Source of the DNA: Euryodendron excelsum | Lineage: Eukaryota; Streptophyta; Magnoliopsida; Ericales; Pentaphylacaceae | Length of the DNA stretch: 64,000 nucleotides | Assembly (NCBI GenBank): GCA_033060915.1 | Contig: CM065398.1 | Coordinates: 2,303,501-2,367,500, forward strand | Reading direction: 5' to 3' | Part shown: positions 45,331-57,848 of the stretch, piece after piece | How the letters are laid out: each line of letters opens with the position of its first letter | Numbering within the stretch: position 1 is the first letter of the stretch | Program-made: the position numbers and the translations under genes | The notes under the pieces: model-generated | Seen by the model: only the letters and a program-made list of their open reading frames with translations | What the model was told of the DNA's origin: nothing | Databases searched by the model: none

Positions 45331-47180
45331 GAATTTTGACTTTGTTTTGAAAGAGACAAGAGAGTGAGCAAGAGAGATAATGGCAGCCTGGATGAGCATT
45401 TCTTCTCTCTCCAGAATTCTAATGCTCATGTGTTTTGAAGTGTCACAAACATTTTAGTATATCTCACATTTCAAAAAACGCGACATTGAATTACATGCTC
45501 CTTTTATATACTCTTCAGACTTGCAAAATTATACATTAATCAAAAATTGAGAGCTATATATTGATCACGTGCTTACATTTTCATATCCAATACAATTCTA
45601 ATTTTGTGAAGAAAGTCTCCAACCAACTTGAAATGTAAGAAATATGAAGCATGTAAAACAAAAGGTGGAAGAAATCTACAACAAATTATAAAAAGAGATG
45701 TTTTTTTTTTTTTTTTTCTCCTTTTCAGGTCAAGCCAGGTTGGACTTTCTAGTGCTCAAATCCAACCGATCTGGGAATTAGGAGTATGGACTAATCTTTT
45801 GAGCCGAAGACCTGCCCAAACTATCAAATTCTGTGCAATAAGGCTGCACATGTCTGGCTTAGATCCAGACTCGTACCATTTGTTTTTACTAGCTTTTAGT
45901 TTTAGTTTTTGGTGAAAAAACCCATAAAAAGGTAAGAAATGAATTTTCCGGTTAGTTTTAGTTTACAGTGGAAAAAAAAAAAAAAAAAGCCAAAAGTCTA
46001 ATTAAAAGCTCATAAAATGTAAAAAAGAAAAGGAAAGAAAGAAAAGAAACTGAACTTTCGATTGAAAAAAACAAGGTAAAAAGGGGAAAATCTGGTGTTT
46101 TAAAAAACTAGGAAAAAGTTAATCCACACCTAGATTAGTGGAAGACACAACAATGTTTTTGCAATAGCCTGTTGATCACAATAGGGCTATATATAATGCT
46201 TTGGAGTTCACAAAAAAATTAGAACCCCCATAAACATAGGATAATACAAAATTTCTAATTAAGGTATAGCTTTTTGAGTTCAGAATTTTCGTAGGAACAT
46301 AAAAAGTAGTGTTCTATGTGCCCTTTCGAAGCAGCTTATTTTAGTTGCTCATTTAGCTTTTTACTTAAAAAGCATGAAGTGTTTGGAATAGTACTTTTTT
46401 AGCTTTAAAAATGCTGGTTTTTTTTTTTTTTTTCCCCTGCTTTTTTAGTCTTATTTACCCTAATCTAACTTATCTATTCCAATCAAATGATATGTATAAA
46501 ATTAAAATTCAGGGTGCAACATGACCTACGAACTTCTTTCTTTACTCCAAATCTAAACCGTTTTGTGCCAACTTAACAAGTTCAATTTAGGTATATATGT
46601 AGATATTGCACTTGTTTCGTGCACTTTTAAACATATCTATTATAAACGGCTCTGAGTTTCGGCAGATTTTTATTTTATTCTAGACAAATTTGCCATTGGC
46701 AGTTCTAGTTCAGTTCTAAAGAACTGGCCAAAAGCTTGCCCCCTCAGTTCTAGGTCAAAGTCTTTTTCGAGAGGAGTAGGCCTTTCAGGGCCTCTTCCTT
46801 AGGGTCTATTCTCATTTGGATTTTCAACCATCTCCCTTTGAAACAAAGAATTCTGGTAGATCTGATATGGTGGAGGGATTCTAGCATTAGGCACTGCCAT
46901 AAGCTGCACCATGTGTGGCGCCAGGGCCGGCTTATGAGCCTCCCAAAATTTTCAAAGTTTTATTTTACATCGTTAGTAGTTATTACTTCTTTTTTTTTTG
47001 AAAATTTAGTAGTTATTACTTTGGATAGTTTTTAGATCTACATTTTTTGAGAAAGCATCAATCTAGATGAGAAAAAAAGGCCATGAAAAAAAGCCAAGAC
47101 CAACTACCCTAGTTAACTTCTAAAAAAATTTCAAAAAAACTACACATCACTTTTAGCAATATTAGGAAGCTCAAAAGTCT
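45331..47180. other. Intergenic DNA, mostly unrecognised
   Basis: It has A and T runs (for example T17 at 45701-45717, A18 at 45973-45990). 46660-46940 is GC-richer without a convincing ORF. No gene supported. Confidence 0.4.
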
Positions 47181-47182
47181 CA

Positions 47183-47372
47183 AGGCTGTTTGGTATCAGC
47201 TTTGAGGTTAACTTTTTTTAAGCTTATAAGTTAAAAAGTTAAAAAAAATTTAACTTTTTTACTTATCTTTAGTTAAAAATAAAATCAAAAAAATTAAAAA
47301 ATTTTAAAAATTTAACTTTTTTATTTATAAACTTTAAAAAATTATTAATAAAAAATTTATACCAAACGGCCC
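47183..47372. mobile_element. Short MITE (hAT-like ends)
   Basis: AGGCTGTTTGGTAT at the left pairs with the reverse complement of ATACCAAACGGCCC at the right. The body is almost only A and T. The expected 8-bp flank repeat is not conserved (about half the positions match), so either the boundaries or the duplication have decayed. Confidence 0.6.
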
Positions 47373-47593
47373 TAGTTAAACTTATCCAACACTCTATTAT
47401 TATTATTCAGAAGTCTACACTCACGCATATCTCTCTCTCTCTCGTGGGATACAGACAAATTATCAAACTGAAAAGAAATTGACAAATTTTATCAATCTCA
47501 TCATCAAACGAGTTGTATACAGTTGGATCTTTGTTTGATTTTACTATTATCAAAATATGTTCAATCTCTATTTGATTTTATAGTTATCCTAGG

Positions 47594-47885
47594 ATGGTGC
47601 GTTTTGCTATAATTACTTATTTTCGACAGCTTTGTTTGTTCCAGCTTTCTTTTTCCCGGTTATTGAGGCTTATTCTGATGAATTTTCGGTCCTCAAAGGA
47701 TATTACTGACGTAATATTATTAGAATTAAAATTGATAAGATCCTATCTAAGATCAATTATGGTACAAGACAGATTAAGCAGATTAGCTATAATATTAGTT
47801 GAAAATAATATCTTAGCAAAACTTGAATATAAAATTTTAATTAATAATTTTACATCTGAAAGATAAAAAAAATTAAATTTAGATG
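47594..47885 (+). pseudogene. hAT transposase C-terminal (dimerisation) relic
   Basis: LELKLIRSYLRSIMVQDRL, then SRLAIILVENNILAKLEY and INNFTSER (about 47719-47866), match the C-terminal dimerisation region of plant hAT / zinc-finger MYM-type-1-like transposases. Everything upstream (zinc finger, catalytic core) is missing or unrecognisable, and the frame ends at about 47867. The next recognisable sequence, only about 70 bp on, is the tail of a retrotransposon integrase, so a deletion or nested insertion has truncated both. Confidence 0.7.
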
Positions 47886-47944
47886 AAGTTACAATTTGTG
47901 TTGCTATTATTACATCATACTTTACTAACATTTTGCGTTAAATC

Positions 47945-48114
47945 TTGAATAGTAGAGATCATACTTTACGAAATAAGACTGTATCATTAGTAAAAGTTTT
48001 GTGAAAAAGTCATACGGTTGAGGAAACTACTTGGAAAAATGAGGAAAACATGAGAAATTTTTATCCTTATTTATTACGGACATGTAAGTAAATTTCAGGT
48101 CAAAATTTTTTTAA
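47945..48114 (+). pseudogene. C-terminal tail of chromovirus integrase (chromodomain region)
   Basis: The frame reads RDHTLRNKTVSLVKVL, then a stop in place of Trp, then SHTVEETTWKNEENMRNFYP. This is the chromodomain-type end of Tekay/Del-like Ty3/gypsy integrases. It is followed directly by a polypurine tract and an LTR, as expected at the 3' end of such an element. The rest of this pol copy is absent. Confidence 0.78.
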
Positions 48115-48126
48115 GAGGAGGAGAAT
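48115..48126 (+). other. Polypurine tract of chromovirus
   Basis: GAGGAGGAGAAT precedes the LTR start TGTGACATTT. The same purine-AGAATTGTGACA junction is usual in Tekay-like elements. Confidence 0.7.
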
Positions 48127-51100
48127 TGTGACATTTATGCATTCATTAGAAGCATTTTATTTAATTAAGCATGAATTAGTCTAATCAAGGTGCTTAATTG
48201 TATGGTTTAATGTTTATAATTTTTTTACATTTTTATTTGTAATTAAACTTGATTAATTAATTTTAAGTGAGGATTAATTAGTCTTAGTCAAAGTAATTAA
48301 GTAAAAACGCTTAGTCATCAAGGTGCTAGGGTGTTTAAGTGTGAGTGTGACACATAGGTGTATGCTTCACCTATAGCAAGTGTGTGTGAGTGTGACACCA
48401 AGGTGTATGTCTCGTCAAGTGAGATGTGTGCTTCATCAACAAAGTGTCCATATATATGTGAGCCATGTGTTGCATTAGATACAAAGATGTATCTATATGT
48501 CTGGATTAAAATAAAAGATAGAGGAGAGAGAAGAGATAGAGCTTGTTAGAAACTATATTTGCTAAGAGAGAAAGTGAAAGAAAAAGAGAGAGAAAAGGGA
48601 AGAACATAAAAGGAGGAGAAAGTGAAAGAAGGAATTTGTGTAGTCCTCATGTTTTTGGTAAGATATGGTGTTTCTCATCTATTGCATTTGAAATCATATT
48701 TAGGCATACATTTAAATGTAAGAACATGGAAATGTGAATTTATTTCTCATTGCATCATATGATCTGGCTTGTATTAGGTCTAAGGAGTCTTTTGCCCACT
48801 TCAACTCCGTCTAAGGATTAACGAGAATGAAAGTCAGGCAATAATTAGTGTAAGCTGAATATATGGAATTATATAAACTGAAAACTTAATTATTCTATAA
48901 TTATGAATTTTATGTTTCTTTATTGAGAATGGTTTTATTTATGAAAGTGGTTTTGTGAAATATTATAGTTATTGGATCAAGTATATTTTCTTAAATGTAA
49001 TGATGGATTCAGGTTATTATATCTTTGCACCTGGCTTCCGAGCTTCACAGAGAAGTGTGTTTGCCTTACTTCCAAGCTTAATAGGGAAGTGTATGACTTA
49101 CTTCCAAGCTTAGTAGGGGAGGATCTGTGAAACCCTAATCTCATATTTTTATAATTAGTTAAATTGCATCGTAAACGTAGTTAAATTAGTTTATTTAATT
49201 TAATTTACATCTATTGCATGGTTAATTATAAATTGTGTGTGCCACTTGTATTATTTTATTAGTGGTAAGTTAAATGGTTAAATGGTGAAACATTGGTGAG
49301 TGGGTATAATAAGTAAATGTATAAAACACCTAAAATATAATAAGTGGGTGTATAAAATATTTAAGGGGGGTGAGATATATATTATTATGTTTCTATTGAA
49401 GTTAATTGAGAGGAGGGGAGGGTGTCAGTGGAGAGAAAGGGAGAAAGATGACAAGAGGGGACAAGAAGGCAAATGAAGAAAGAAAAGGAAGAAAAAGAAA
49501 GAAAAAAAACAAGAATGGTGGGGGGTGAGTGGTTAGCATGATGGGAGGGAGAAGAGAGGAAAGATAGCTGTCATTATAGAGAGAGAGAGAGAGAGAGATA
49601 TATAGAGTTATAGAGAGAGAGACGAGCTTGAAGAGAGAAGGAGCAATCGGTGGAAAAGAGGAAGAGAAGAAGAAAAGAGGGGAAAAATCTAAGGAAGCTT
49701 TCTTGCACTTTGTTTTCCTCATCTAAGGTGAGTATCATGCTTGTTTCATCTTATTTTCTCTAATTATTACATGTTGTATGAGTCATGCCATGGAAGGAAG
49801 AGGATGGAGGTGAGATCTTCCATGGTAAAAACTTAGAATCACCCATGGCAGCCCTAACAAAGTATTCTCTATGAAAATGCTACTGTTTAGAGACATTTCG
49901 ACCTAGCTAAAAATTTTATTTGTGGCTGAATTTTTGAACACTGTAAGTTAAAGTTATGAGGATCATTTGGGCTTTGGATTCACTTAAAAATGTTGTAATT
50001 TCGAATTATGGTGAATTTTTGAAATGGAACTGTCCTTGCAGATTTTTGATGCCCAAATCTGTAACCTCTGGTTTGACAGAGCATTCGACCAAGTTAGAGT
50101 AGCCCAAAAATTATGAAATTTTTACTATATCTAGGATAAAGGTTGATGATAATCTGTACCAAATTTCAGATCATTTAGATGTCGTTTACCTATGTTATTA
50201 ATTTATCAAAGATAGACTATTTACTGCTGAATTCAAGTTTCTGCAGCACTGCCCTGTATTTGAAAATACCAAATAAATACTTAGGCATGTTCAAAAAATG
50301 TACAATTTGCTCTGAATACTCTTTGATATGTCTAGTTGGTATTTCTAAAGTTTTAGAATTTTTGGGCATAAGCCCACGAAGTTATGTCCAGATTATGAAG
50401 CATGTGTCAGTTTTGACAGATTAGAGGACTTGGTGTATTTTGGTATTTTTTAACTCTAACTTTACATTGGGAGTGTGATTGAGATTAGCATATGGTAGTT
50501 CTAATATATAATTTCAGTGTTATAACTTGTTTGTATAGACATTATAGCTATGATTATTGGAGTATACATTGAGTTTCCTAAACTAATACGGTTGTGGTGA
50601 TAGGAGCTAACGGAGAGCAAGATCCTTCAACGTCAATCCCGAAGTGATCTTTGACATAGTGTGTGTGCGGTGACAGGTGGGATCATAGGATAATCTTATT
50701 CATATAGAAGTGAATATATATTGCTTGTGTTATTATCTATGTTGGTGTTAATTGTGGGATTTCGAGATAATCTTATTCATGTTAAATGCATTGTGTATTT
50801 TATATATGTATAAGGGTGTTGAATGCATATGAGGTGTTGAAGGTGTTTATATATGCGGTGAAATTGGTATTATATGAGAAGTTCTGTAGAGATATTGATG
50901 ATTTCATTTATATATGGTGGCATTGCATACCATTCATATTGTATGTCTTGCATTGCACTGGAGAGAGTTAACCGCGGTGGGTTAACCAAGGCTTAGTCAC
51001 AGTGGACTAGCCTAGGGGTGCCACGGTGGGCATTCTTTGATAGAGCGTCATCGATATATTGGGCCAACGTTATCTAAAATTGCGCGCACATGTGGGTGAT

Positions 51101-52342
51101 ACATGCATTGCATTAAGACATCCATGATATAGATATATATATTAATCATTTCTACCTGTATGCATTTGAGTGCTTATTATCATTCTTTATGAGTTTGATT
51201 ATCTATCGTGAGCATGTTGACAATTAGCTCACACCCACACAGACTGTCTTGACAGGTAACTTGGAGATGACGGTTTGGTTCACTGCAGTCTTGGTTCTTG
51301 CCGTGGTGGCAATCATGTCGATATCAGGATGTCGAGTCACGGGGCTTGGGACAGCTCTATTGTCTTACTTTCAGTTTCATGGTTGTATTTTACATAGACG
51401 TTGGGTTTTGGTGTTATGTTTTAACTTTGTATAATGGTAAAGAATTTTGTGAAAGGATGTTAATTATTTTACAGTGGTAATGTATTCCTTTGGAGAGTTT
51501 ATTATATTTTCCTCATTGTATTGTTTATTCCGCTGCGTTCTTTTATTTTTGAGTATGGGTTAAGGTGTCGTTCGCAGGTACAGTGACCTGTGCGATCACG
51601 CCTCACCTAATGTGACATAATTAATGTCTAATTGGGTTGGGGGTGTGACAGGATCCCTACCATGGAAAAAATAATGAATGGCCTCTGACACTGCCAATAT
51701 CAATAATTGAGTCGATAATCAAGGTAATAGTATTATCATAACTTTGGTTGAAGGTTATCAACCTTTAGCTATATGAAATGAGTTTGTTGAATCCAAAATG
51801 GATGTTGATTACAGTTTGATTTCAAGACAATTATATTTCATTGATAGATCAAATTATATCCTTATTATGGATGATTTCTATTAAAATACTCTTTGAAAAA
51901 GTTGTTTGAACTTAATCTTGATCAATAACTATTTTACTTGTTTTCTATTTATGTGGTTTAATATACTCACTAAGTGAGTAGTTAGCTTACCCATTTTAGG
52001 GGAACACATTTTTGGTGTATAGTACTAGAAGTGGTCCACTAAGCAGTTAGAGTCTTAGAGGGGTGGAGTTTTGTGAGCAATAGTCAATACTTATGTTGTC
52101 ATCTTGTAGTGAGATATTTGGTACATTATTGTACATATGTTGTGGGTTGTTGGTTCAAGATGTTATACCTTGATGTTTTGAAGCTGAGAATAGTAATGTC
52201 TTGATGTGTGTATAGTACTTTCATATCTAGCAGTGGTTTGTCTTTTCATTTTATCGTTAATTAGATTATTTGTCTTTGGTTATATGTGGAAGTTAGCTAT
52301 TTTTGCCACGTATCATTTAACCACCCGGGATGGGGCGTGACA
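48127..52342 (+). mobile_element. Chromovirus LTR shared by two element bodies, split by a solo LTR
   Basis: It starts TGTGACATTT after a polypurine tract and ends GGGGCGTGACA, five bases before a primer-binding site. Without the nested insertion and one target copy it is about 1686 bp. It therefore acts as 3' LTR for the pol tail on its left and as 5' LTR for the gag on its right. It contains no gene. Confidence 0.82.
49126..51650 (+). mobile_element. Solo LTR of another Ty3/gypsy family, exact TSD
   Basis: It starts TGTGAAACCC and ends GGGGGTGTGACA. The 5-bp duplication GGATC is exact at 49121-49125 and 51651-51655. Length 2525 bp, no internal coding region. The GTGTGACA end suggests a chromovirus-type LTR in plus orientation. 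It holds a GA microsatellite (49577-49598), low-complexity purine runs (49430-49700) and a short imperfect repeat around 50965-51030. Confidence 0.9.
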
Positions 52343-52347
52343 AATTT

Positions 52348-52360
52348 TGGTATCAGAGCT
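52348..52360 (+). other. Primer-binding site, initiator tRNA-Met
   Basis: TGGTATCAGAGCT is an exact match to the classic plant primer site and confirms the LTR end at 52342. Confidence 0.9.
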
Positions 52361-52888
52361 AGAGTTAGAAAGGTTTTGTAGATGTTTTAATGTCAAGTTG
52401 TATCAGTGGACCTTAGGATGTTATTGAGTCTAGCAGAGTGAGCAATGTCTTGTATGTATCATAGCATATTCATTATTTTTTAATTATAATAAGTATAGTT
52501 TGTTGAGTTACCTATGGATTCTGAACAACAACATCAGGCATATATTGAGAAAGAGGCATCACATGTTCATGCTGAGGCAATGGAGTAAATTTCTAAGGTA
52601 CAAGATGATAATCATGTTAAGTAAATGCAAGAGGCAGCGGCTAAAATGGCAAAAATACAAGTAAGGTATTTTGAGAGGTAGCGGCTCAACCACCACATGG
52701 ACTCCAGTAGTTTCACAGACAGAGGCTAGTCTTAGTTTGATTGAAAATTTTTTTAAGCTGGGTCTACCTAAGTTTATAGGGGCAGCAGGAGAAACAACTG
52801 TTGAGAATTGGTTGATGCGAATGAAACAATTATTTTGCATCATGAATGTGATAGAAGAGCAAAAGGTGACTTTAGCTACTTTCATACT

Positions 52889-55800
52889 TGTTGCGCTTCG
52901 ATTTTTCACACTCGAGAAAAATACACACCAGTGGAAAAAACACGGTTCTCTCTCGTTAGAACTCATCCTCCTAGAAGGACAAGTGCGACTAGATTTGAAT
53001 TTGAAAATTGATTTGAATAAGAGCTTTTAGAAAAGATTTGGAGTCGCCACTTAACTTGATTAAGGTGAGTTAAGTCACCTAAAACTAAGTATAATCCAAA
53101 TATTATACTTAGGGATTTTTTGAAAATATTCTGTACCTACATGTCTATTCACCTTAGGTTCACTCATTCAAGTCTTTGATTAATGACTATCCAATACTAT
53201 CCACTTTGAAAAGAGAATTATAGAAAAGAAGTTTGACATGATGCATGATGTACAAATGAGATAATAATACTTGATTTCGAAAATAGATTTGAAAAGGCTT
53301 GATTTGAAATTCGAAAGGAGGTTTTAGAAATTGGAATTGGAGATTTGAAAATAGATTTTAGAATTAGACACTTGAAATAGATCATAGAATTGGAAGTTTG
53401 AAAAAGGTTGTGAAATTAGAAACTTAAAAAAGGTTATGACCGCACCCATGAGGGTTGCTTACATATCTTTTTAGGAATCAGATTAGTCGTAGTTCAGACA
53501 AAAGTCTGATTGAAAATAGACACTTTGAGGTTTTTGAAAAAGTTTGACTTGAACAGATTTGATTTGAACTTAGAATAGAAGATATGAAATCGAGATTTGA
53601 TTTGAAATTAAACTTAGACTTGAAAAAAGGTTTGAACTTAGAAAGAAGACCTGGACTTGACTTAGGAAAGATAGAGTTAAGTTTTGAAAACATTTTAACT
53701 TAGATTGAAGTTGGAAAACCATCTTGGTTTAGAAAGGAGTTTTAGAAAAAGGTTGAACTAGAGTTTAGGCCTCCTAGGGTTTAGGTTACCTAAGATTAGA
53801 ACATGTAGTTGAATTAGAAAGCATTTGATTTAGATTTGAAAAGTTCGATTTTAGAAAGTTGGATTTAGGAAAGGTTTGAATTTGGAAAGGTTCGAATTAG
53901 GAAAGTTGGATTTAAAGTAGATTTGAAAAGAGATTTTATTTGAATTGAAAACACTTGCCTTGGAATGATTTGGAAAGTTAGGGTTTAAGAAAGATTGAAC
54001 TTTGGAAAGTTTTGAATTAGGAAAGTTTCAAAATAAAAAAGTTTCATTTTAGGAAAATGCCAAATTAGGAAAGTTTTATTTTAAGAAAGTTTTAAATTTG
54101 GAAAGATTTGGATTTTGAAAATTTTGAACTTAGGAAAGGTTTGATTTAAGAAATATGTGAACTTAGGAAATGTTTGATTTAAGAAAGATTTAATCCTTGT
54201 TTCCTAAGATAGAAGATTAGATCTTATTTCCAAATATAGATGATTTGATTTGGTTTCTAAAATTGGAGGATTTGATTTAGTTTCCTAAATGGGAAGATTT
54301 GATCTAGTTTGCTAAATTAGAAGATTGGATTTTGACATGGAATTGGAAAGGTGACGTTCAATAGTTTTTTCTACACCTGAATTAGGAAATCCCTTATTTC
54401 AAGCATGCAAGAAAGGGAGGTAGAAGATAGGGGATTAAAATAGAAGAAAACTCAAGTGAATTAGGAGGAAGAAGAGAGAAAAGGGAAAATACATAAACAT
54501 AAAGAGAAAGCCTACCTTGTTTTTTTTTTGTTTTGCTTGCCTTGCTTGCTTTGCTTTACTTGATCCTTGAGCTTCCAAATTGCAGCACTTGAGTCTTCCA
54601 TGGAGGCTTTGAAAGCTTGTGTATAAGTGTATAGAGTGTATAGATGTTAGGGTTTAAGTGTATGGAGGCTAGGGTTTGGAGAGACTAGGGTTTTAGAGAG
54701 ATTTTGAGCTCTGTATTTTGAAAAACAGAGTTTTTGGACTGAGTTTGCGGACTCTTTTCACGCAGGGGGAGGCTCTGTATTTATAAACACAGGACTAGCC
54801 TAGCGCTAGGGCAAATTGCCTACTGGCACCACTAGGAGTGGCACTAGGCGAATATTTGGCTTGGCGCCACTTAGGAAAGTTTTAAAGGTGGCAAGAAACG
54901 TATCTTTTGACCCTTGATATTCAAAACAAAAGATTTGGGCACCTGTATTAGTAACTATCATGCAATTTTTGACTTGGCTTCATTAGGAGTGATTCCGAAA
55001 GGTCCAAAAATATTTCGGGAGGTCGGGAATGGTCCAGAAGGCTGAAAATGGATAGAAACCCTTGAAATACTATCCCAGGGGTAATGGGCTTGAAAAACAA
55101 TGTCGGGATGGTTGACCGAGCTATTAAGGGCAAAACAGTCAACTAGACCCGAAAATCACCGGAATGGACTTGGAATGACTCATGAGAGGACTTGAAGGCC
55201 GAAAACACTATCTAAAGTGTTCTAGAAGGTTTCTGGTTTGATACCCAGAGGCAGTGTGATTAAAAAAAGCGACCGGTCCACCAGGGACAAAATAGTCGTT
55301 TTATACTGTGTTTGCCAAAATAGACTCAGAATGACCCGGAAAGGTGTTGGAAGGTTGAGAATACTATTAGAAGCATTCTCGGGAGGTTATCGGTTTGATA
55401 CCCAGAGCTGATATAGTTCTTGGAAGCATTCGGATGCCTAGGAGCAAAATGGTTATTTTGACCGAATGGTCTCGGAATTGGTTCGAAATCGACCGAAAGG
55501 CACTTGAACATGCCGGATTGTCTTTAGGACAATCTTGGAAGGATGGACTTACCGTTCTAAGGACTTAGGTACTTTCTCGAAACGTGCCGGAAAAGGCCCA
55601 ATGGGTAGTTTGGTCATTTTTCACCAGAGTGGGCTAGCAAGCACTGGTGTTGACCTGGGTTTTGAGTGTTTCTGTCACTCTGACGGTCTGTGATGAGTTA
55701 GTTTCCAAAAGTATCTCGTCTTTTGGTAAACGTGTCACGGCCAAGAAGCGAGTTCGGTCCTGTGACATAGGGGGTTTGTTGGCAATTCTTAATGTCGACC

Positions 55801-56419
55801 TGTTTGCAAGTGTTTTCGCCACTCTGATAGTTGCAATATTTATGAGTGTTTTCACCATTCTGACGGTGCGTTCATTCCAAAGACTGCCTAATCTTGGGAA
55901 GCTACTAAATGGACTTATCGTCTGTAGAATCAACTTTCTCCAAAGACATGCCGAATAATGAACATTCTTTATTAGCGAGCTAGTAAGCGCCAAAGGCGGA
56001 CCGTTTTACCATCTCGAGGACTTGAGTTCCATGCCGGTCGACGGATTTAAAGGGACTTACCGTTTTGAAGAGTTTCTCAAAAAATGTGCCGGATTAGATA
56101 ATCTTATTGCCTAAGTGATCAACTTTCTTGAAAGGCGTGTCAGGCTTGATTTGGATTAAAATTGGATTTAAAATTGAATTTGAGATTGAAGTGGGGACTT
56201 ACTGTCTCTAGGAAGACGTGCTAACTAGAATTGGATCGAGCAATGCCCCAAGGGTATTTTGGTCATTTTGCCTTTGTTGGGCCCGACGGGCTTGCGAAGC
56301 GATTAATTGATTGGATTGAATCTAAAAAATTAATTTGGACTTGAATATGTATGCGTTGGTTTGAATATGAGTCCGGACGGACCGAAAATTATTGAGCGAG
56401 TTGAAATGGGGTGCTTACA
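52889..56419 (-). mobile_element. Giant solo LTR (3.53 kb), reversed, copy 3
   Basis: On the minus strand it starts TGTAAGCACCCC (at 56419) and ends in a C-rich GCGCAACA (at 52889). Flanks ATACT (52884-52888) and ATGCT (56420-56424) differ by one base, a decayed 5-bp target duplication. It shares the palindrome-TATA module (TATAAATA at 54785-54778), the pyrimidine leader, the long AAAGTTT-rich middle and the ACGTAGGCAACC-type block (near 53450) with copies 1 and 2. No internal genes. Confidence 0.88.
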
Positions 56420-56561
56420 ATGCTTGAGGAAGAAGCTCATCATTTATGGGAGGCTACCGAAATATTGTTGACTGGTTTAGTAGTTGATACTTCATCGCAG
56501 GTGGATACTTGGATACAGTTTGTGCAAGAGTTAAATGAACAATATTATTCTATTTCCTATT

Positions 56562-57848
56562 GAATTGCTCCCAAAGATGATGTAAAATTGAGCTTCCCCA
56601 CAAGAGCACGGGTGTCGCGATTGAAGTATAAACCGGTAGCGTCCGGTATCGTTCTCTTCCAAGGGACCAAGCCAAATATAAGTGTCACATAAACAAAAAT
56701 CCAACAATTGATTTGAATTAGAAAGTCACTTAAGTAAATTGAAACTATGTAAAAAATCGAAAATATATTGATGATGAGAGAGTTATAATTACAATTTCGA
56801 CTAATCACACTAAGTATGAAGAACAATTCTATCTAAATTTGAAAACAATTAACAAAAAGCTTGGATGCAATTGCTTCAATCCACCAATTCTCTACAAGGT
56901 TTTCAATGGATATTTGTATAACTCAAGTCAAGTCTCACTCCATGGATCCTTGACTGGGAGGATTTCGACCATAGAAACTCGAATTCATGTTCAATTAAGT
57001 GTAGATTGATGTTCAATTATAGGAATCATAGAGACAAACCATAAATTGTGCAATTCCTATACCAATTAAATGATTGTGCATAGCAATTACTAAGATAGAC
57101 TATGAATCTAAGTGTTCTATGGATCTACAACTCAATTGAAATGAAATTAAAGTAAATATAAGATAAATTGTTAAAGTTCTTTTACCTCCATTGAAACCCC
57201 TTAAAGATCCTTGGTAGATCTCCACAATTACATCCAAAAGAAGAGTTTAGCTGCTTGATTCCATAATAGAAAGCATAAAGAAATGGAGATATTGCATTAA
57301 TTGGAGAAGAAATTGATGTTTGCTTGCAAAGAAAATGGAAGAAAATGGAGGAAAATACAAAGGAAATTAACTTTCTCTCTCTCGAATTCGTACTAACTGT
57401 AAATCTAATGTAAAATGGTGATAGATACAAAAAATCTCATCATTTCCTGGAGATATAACAGTGAAAATCGCACAAAGAACGCCGATACCGTACGTAGGGT
57501 ACTGTTCACCGTACGTATAGTGAACATACTGTACGTACGGTTAGCCTTACGCTAATTCAAGCTCTCTGAAGTTGGGGAATCAGTTGCAAGCGTACGTACG
57601 GTAGAACCTACCGTATGTACGGGGAGACCACCGTATGTACGGTAAGGCCAACTGTACGTACGGTCCAGGCATTTTGCAGCTCTTTTTACTCTAAAACCAC
57701 CCTTTCTTCACTCTAAACCTGCAAAATACCCCCAAACATTATTAGAACAATTATTATACCAAAGTGAGGCATATATACAACCTAGTTGGACTAACAATAA
57801 CTATTTAGGGACTTTAGATTACACTTTTGCAGTGTAATCACCTACAAC
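56562..57848. mobile_element. Unclassified insertion in chromovirus gag, about 1.3 kb
   Basis: Gag coding stops making sense after about 56561 and resumes at about 57849, so this block was inserted. It has no gene-like ORF. It ends near CCTACAACA, and an AT-rich body leads to a palindrome-rich segment at 57488-57663. Boundaries are approximate and I could not prove a target duplication. A solo LTR or short non-autonomous LTR element is most likely. Minus orientation would put a TGTTGTAGG end first. Confidence 0.5.
57488..57663. promoter_or_regulatory. Seven copies of a CCGTACGTACGG palindrome
   Basis: Complete or slightly changed copies of the 12-bp palindrome start near 57488, 57509, 57529, 57590, 57611, 57631 and 57652. 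Spacing is about 20 bp within two groups. Changes are mostly C to T at the CpG. Function unknown; the arrangement resembles a dimeric-protein binding array. Confidence 0.75.

Noticed and set aside
47175..47380. 8-bp target duplication for the small MITE
   Set aside because: The flanks AAGTCTCA and TAGTTAAA match at only half the positions.
49402..49722. 106-codon minus ORF rich in Ser, Pro and Phe
   Set aside because: It is the complement of a purine-rich low-complexity stretch inside a solo LTR.
48127..52342. Reading 48127-52342 as two unrelated complete LTRs side by side
   Set aside because: The exact GGATC duplication shows that 49126-51650 is nested inside one LTR whose halves are otherwise continuous.
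56562..57848. Target duplication TGTAA around the unclassified insertion
   Set aside because: A shared pentamer exists, but the implied ends lack TG/CA or any inverted repeat, so it is likely chance.
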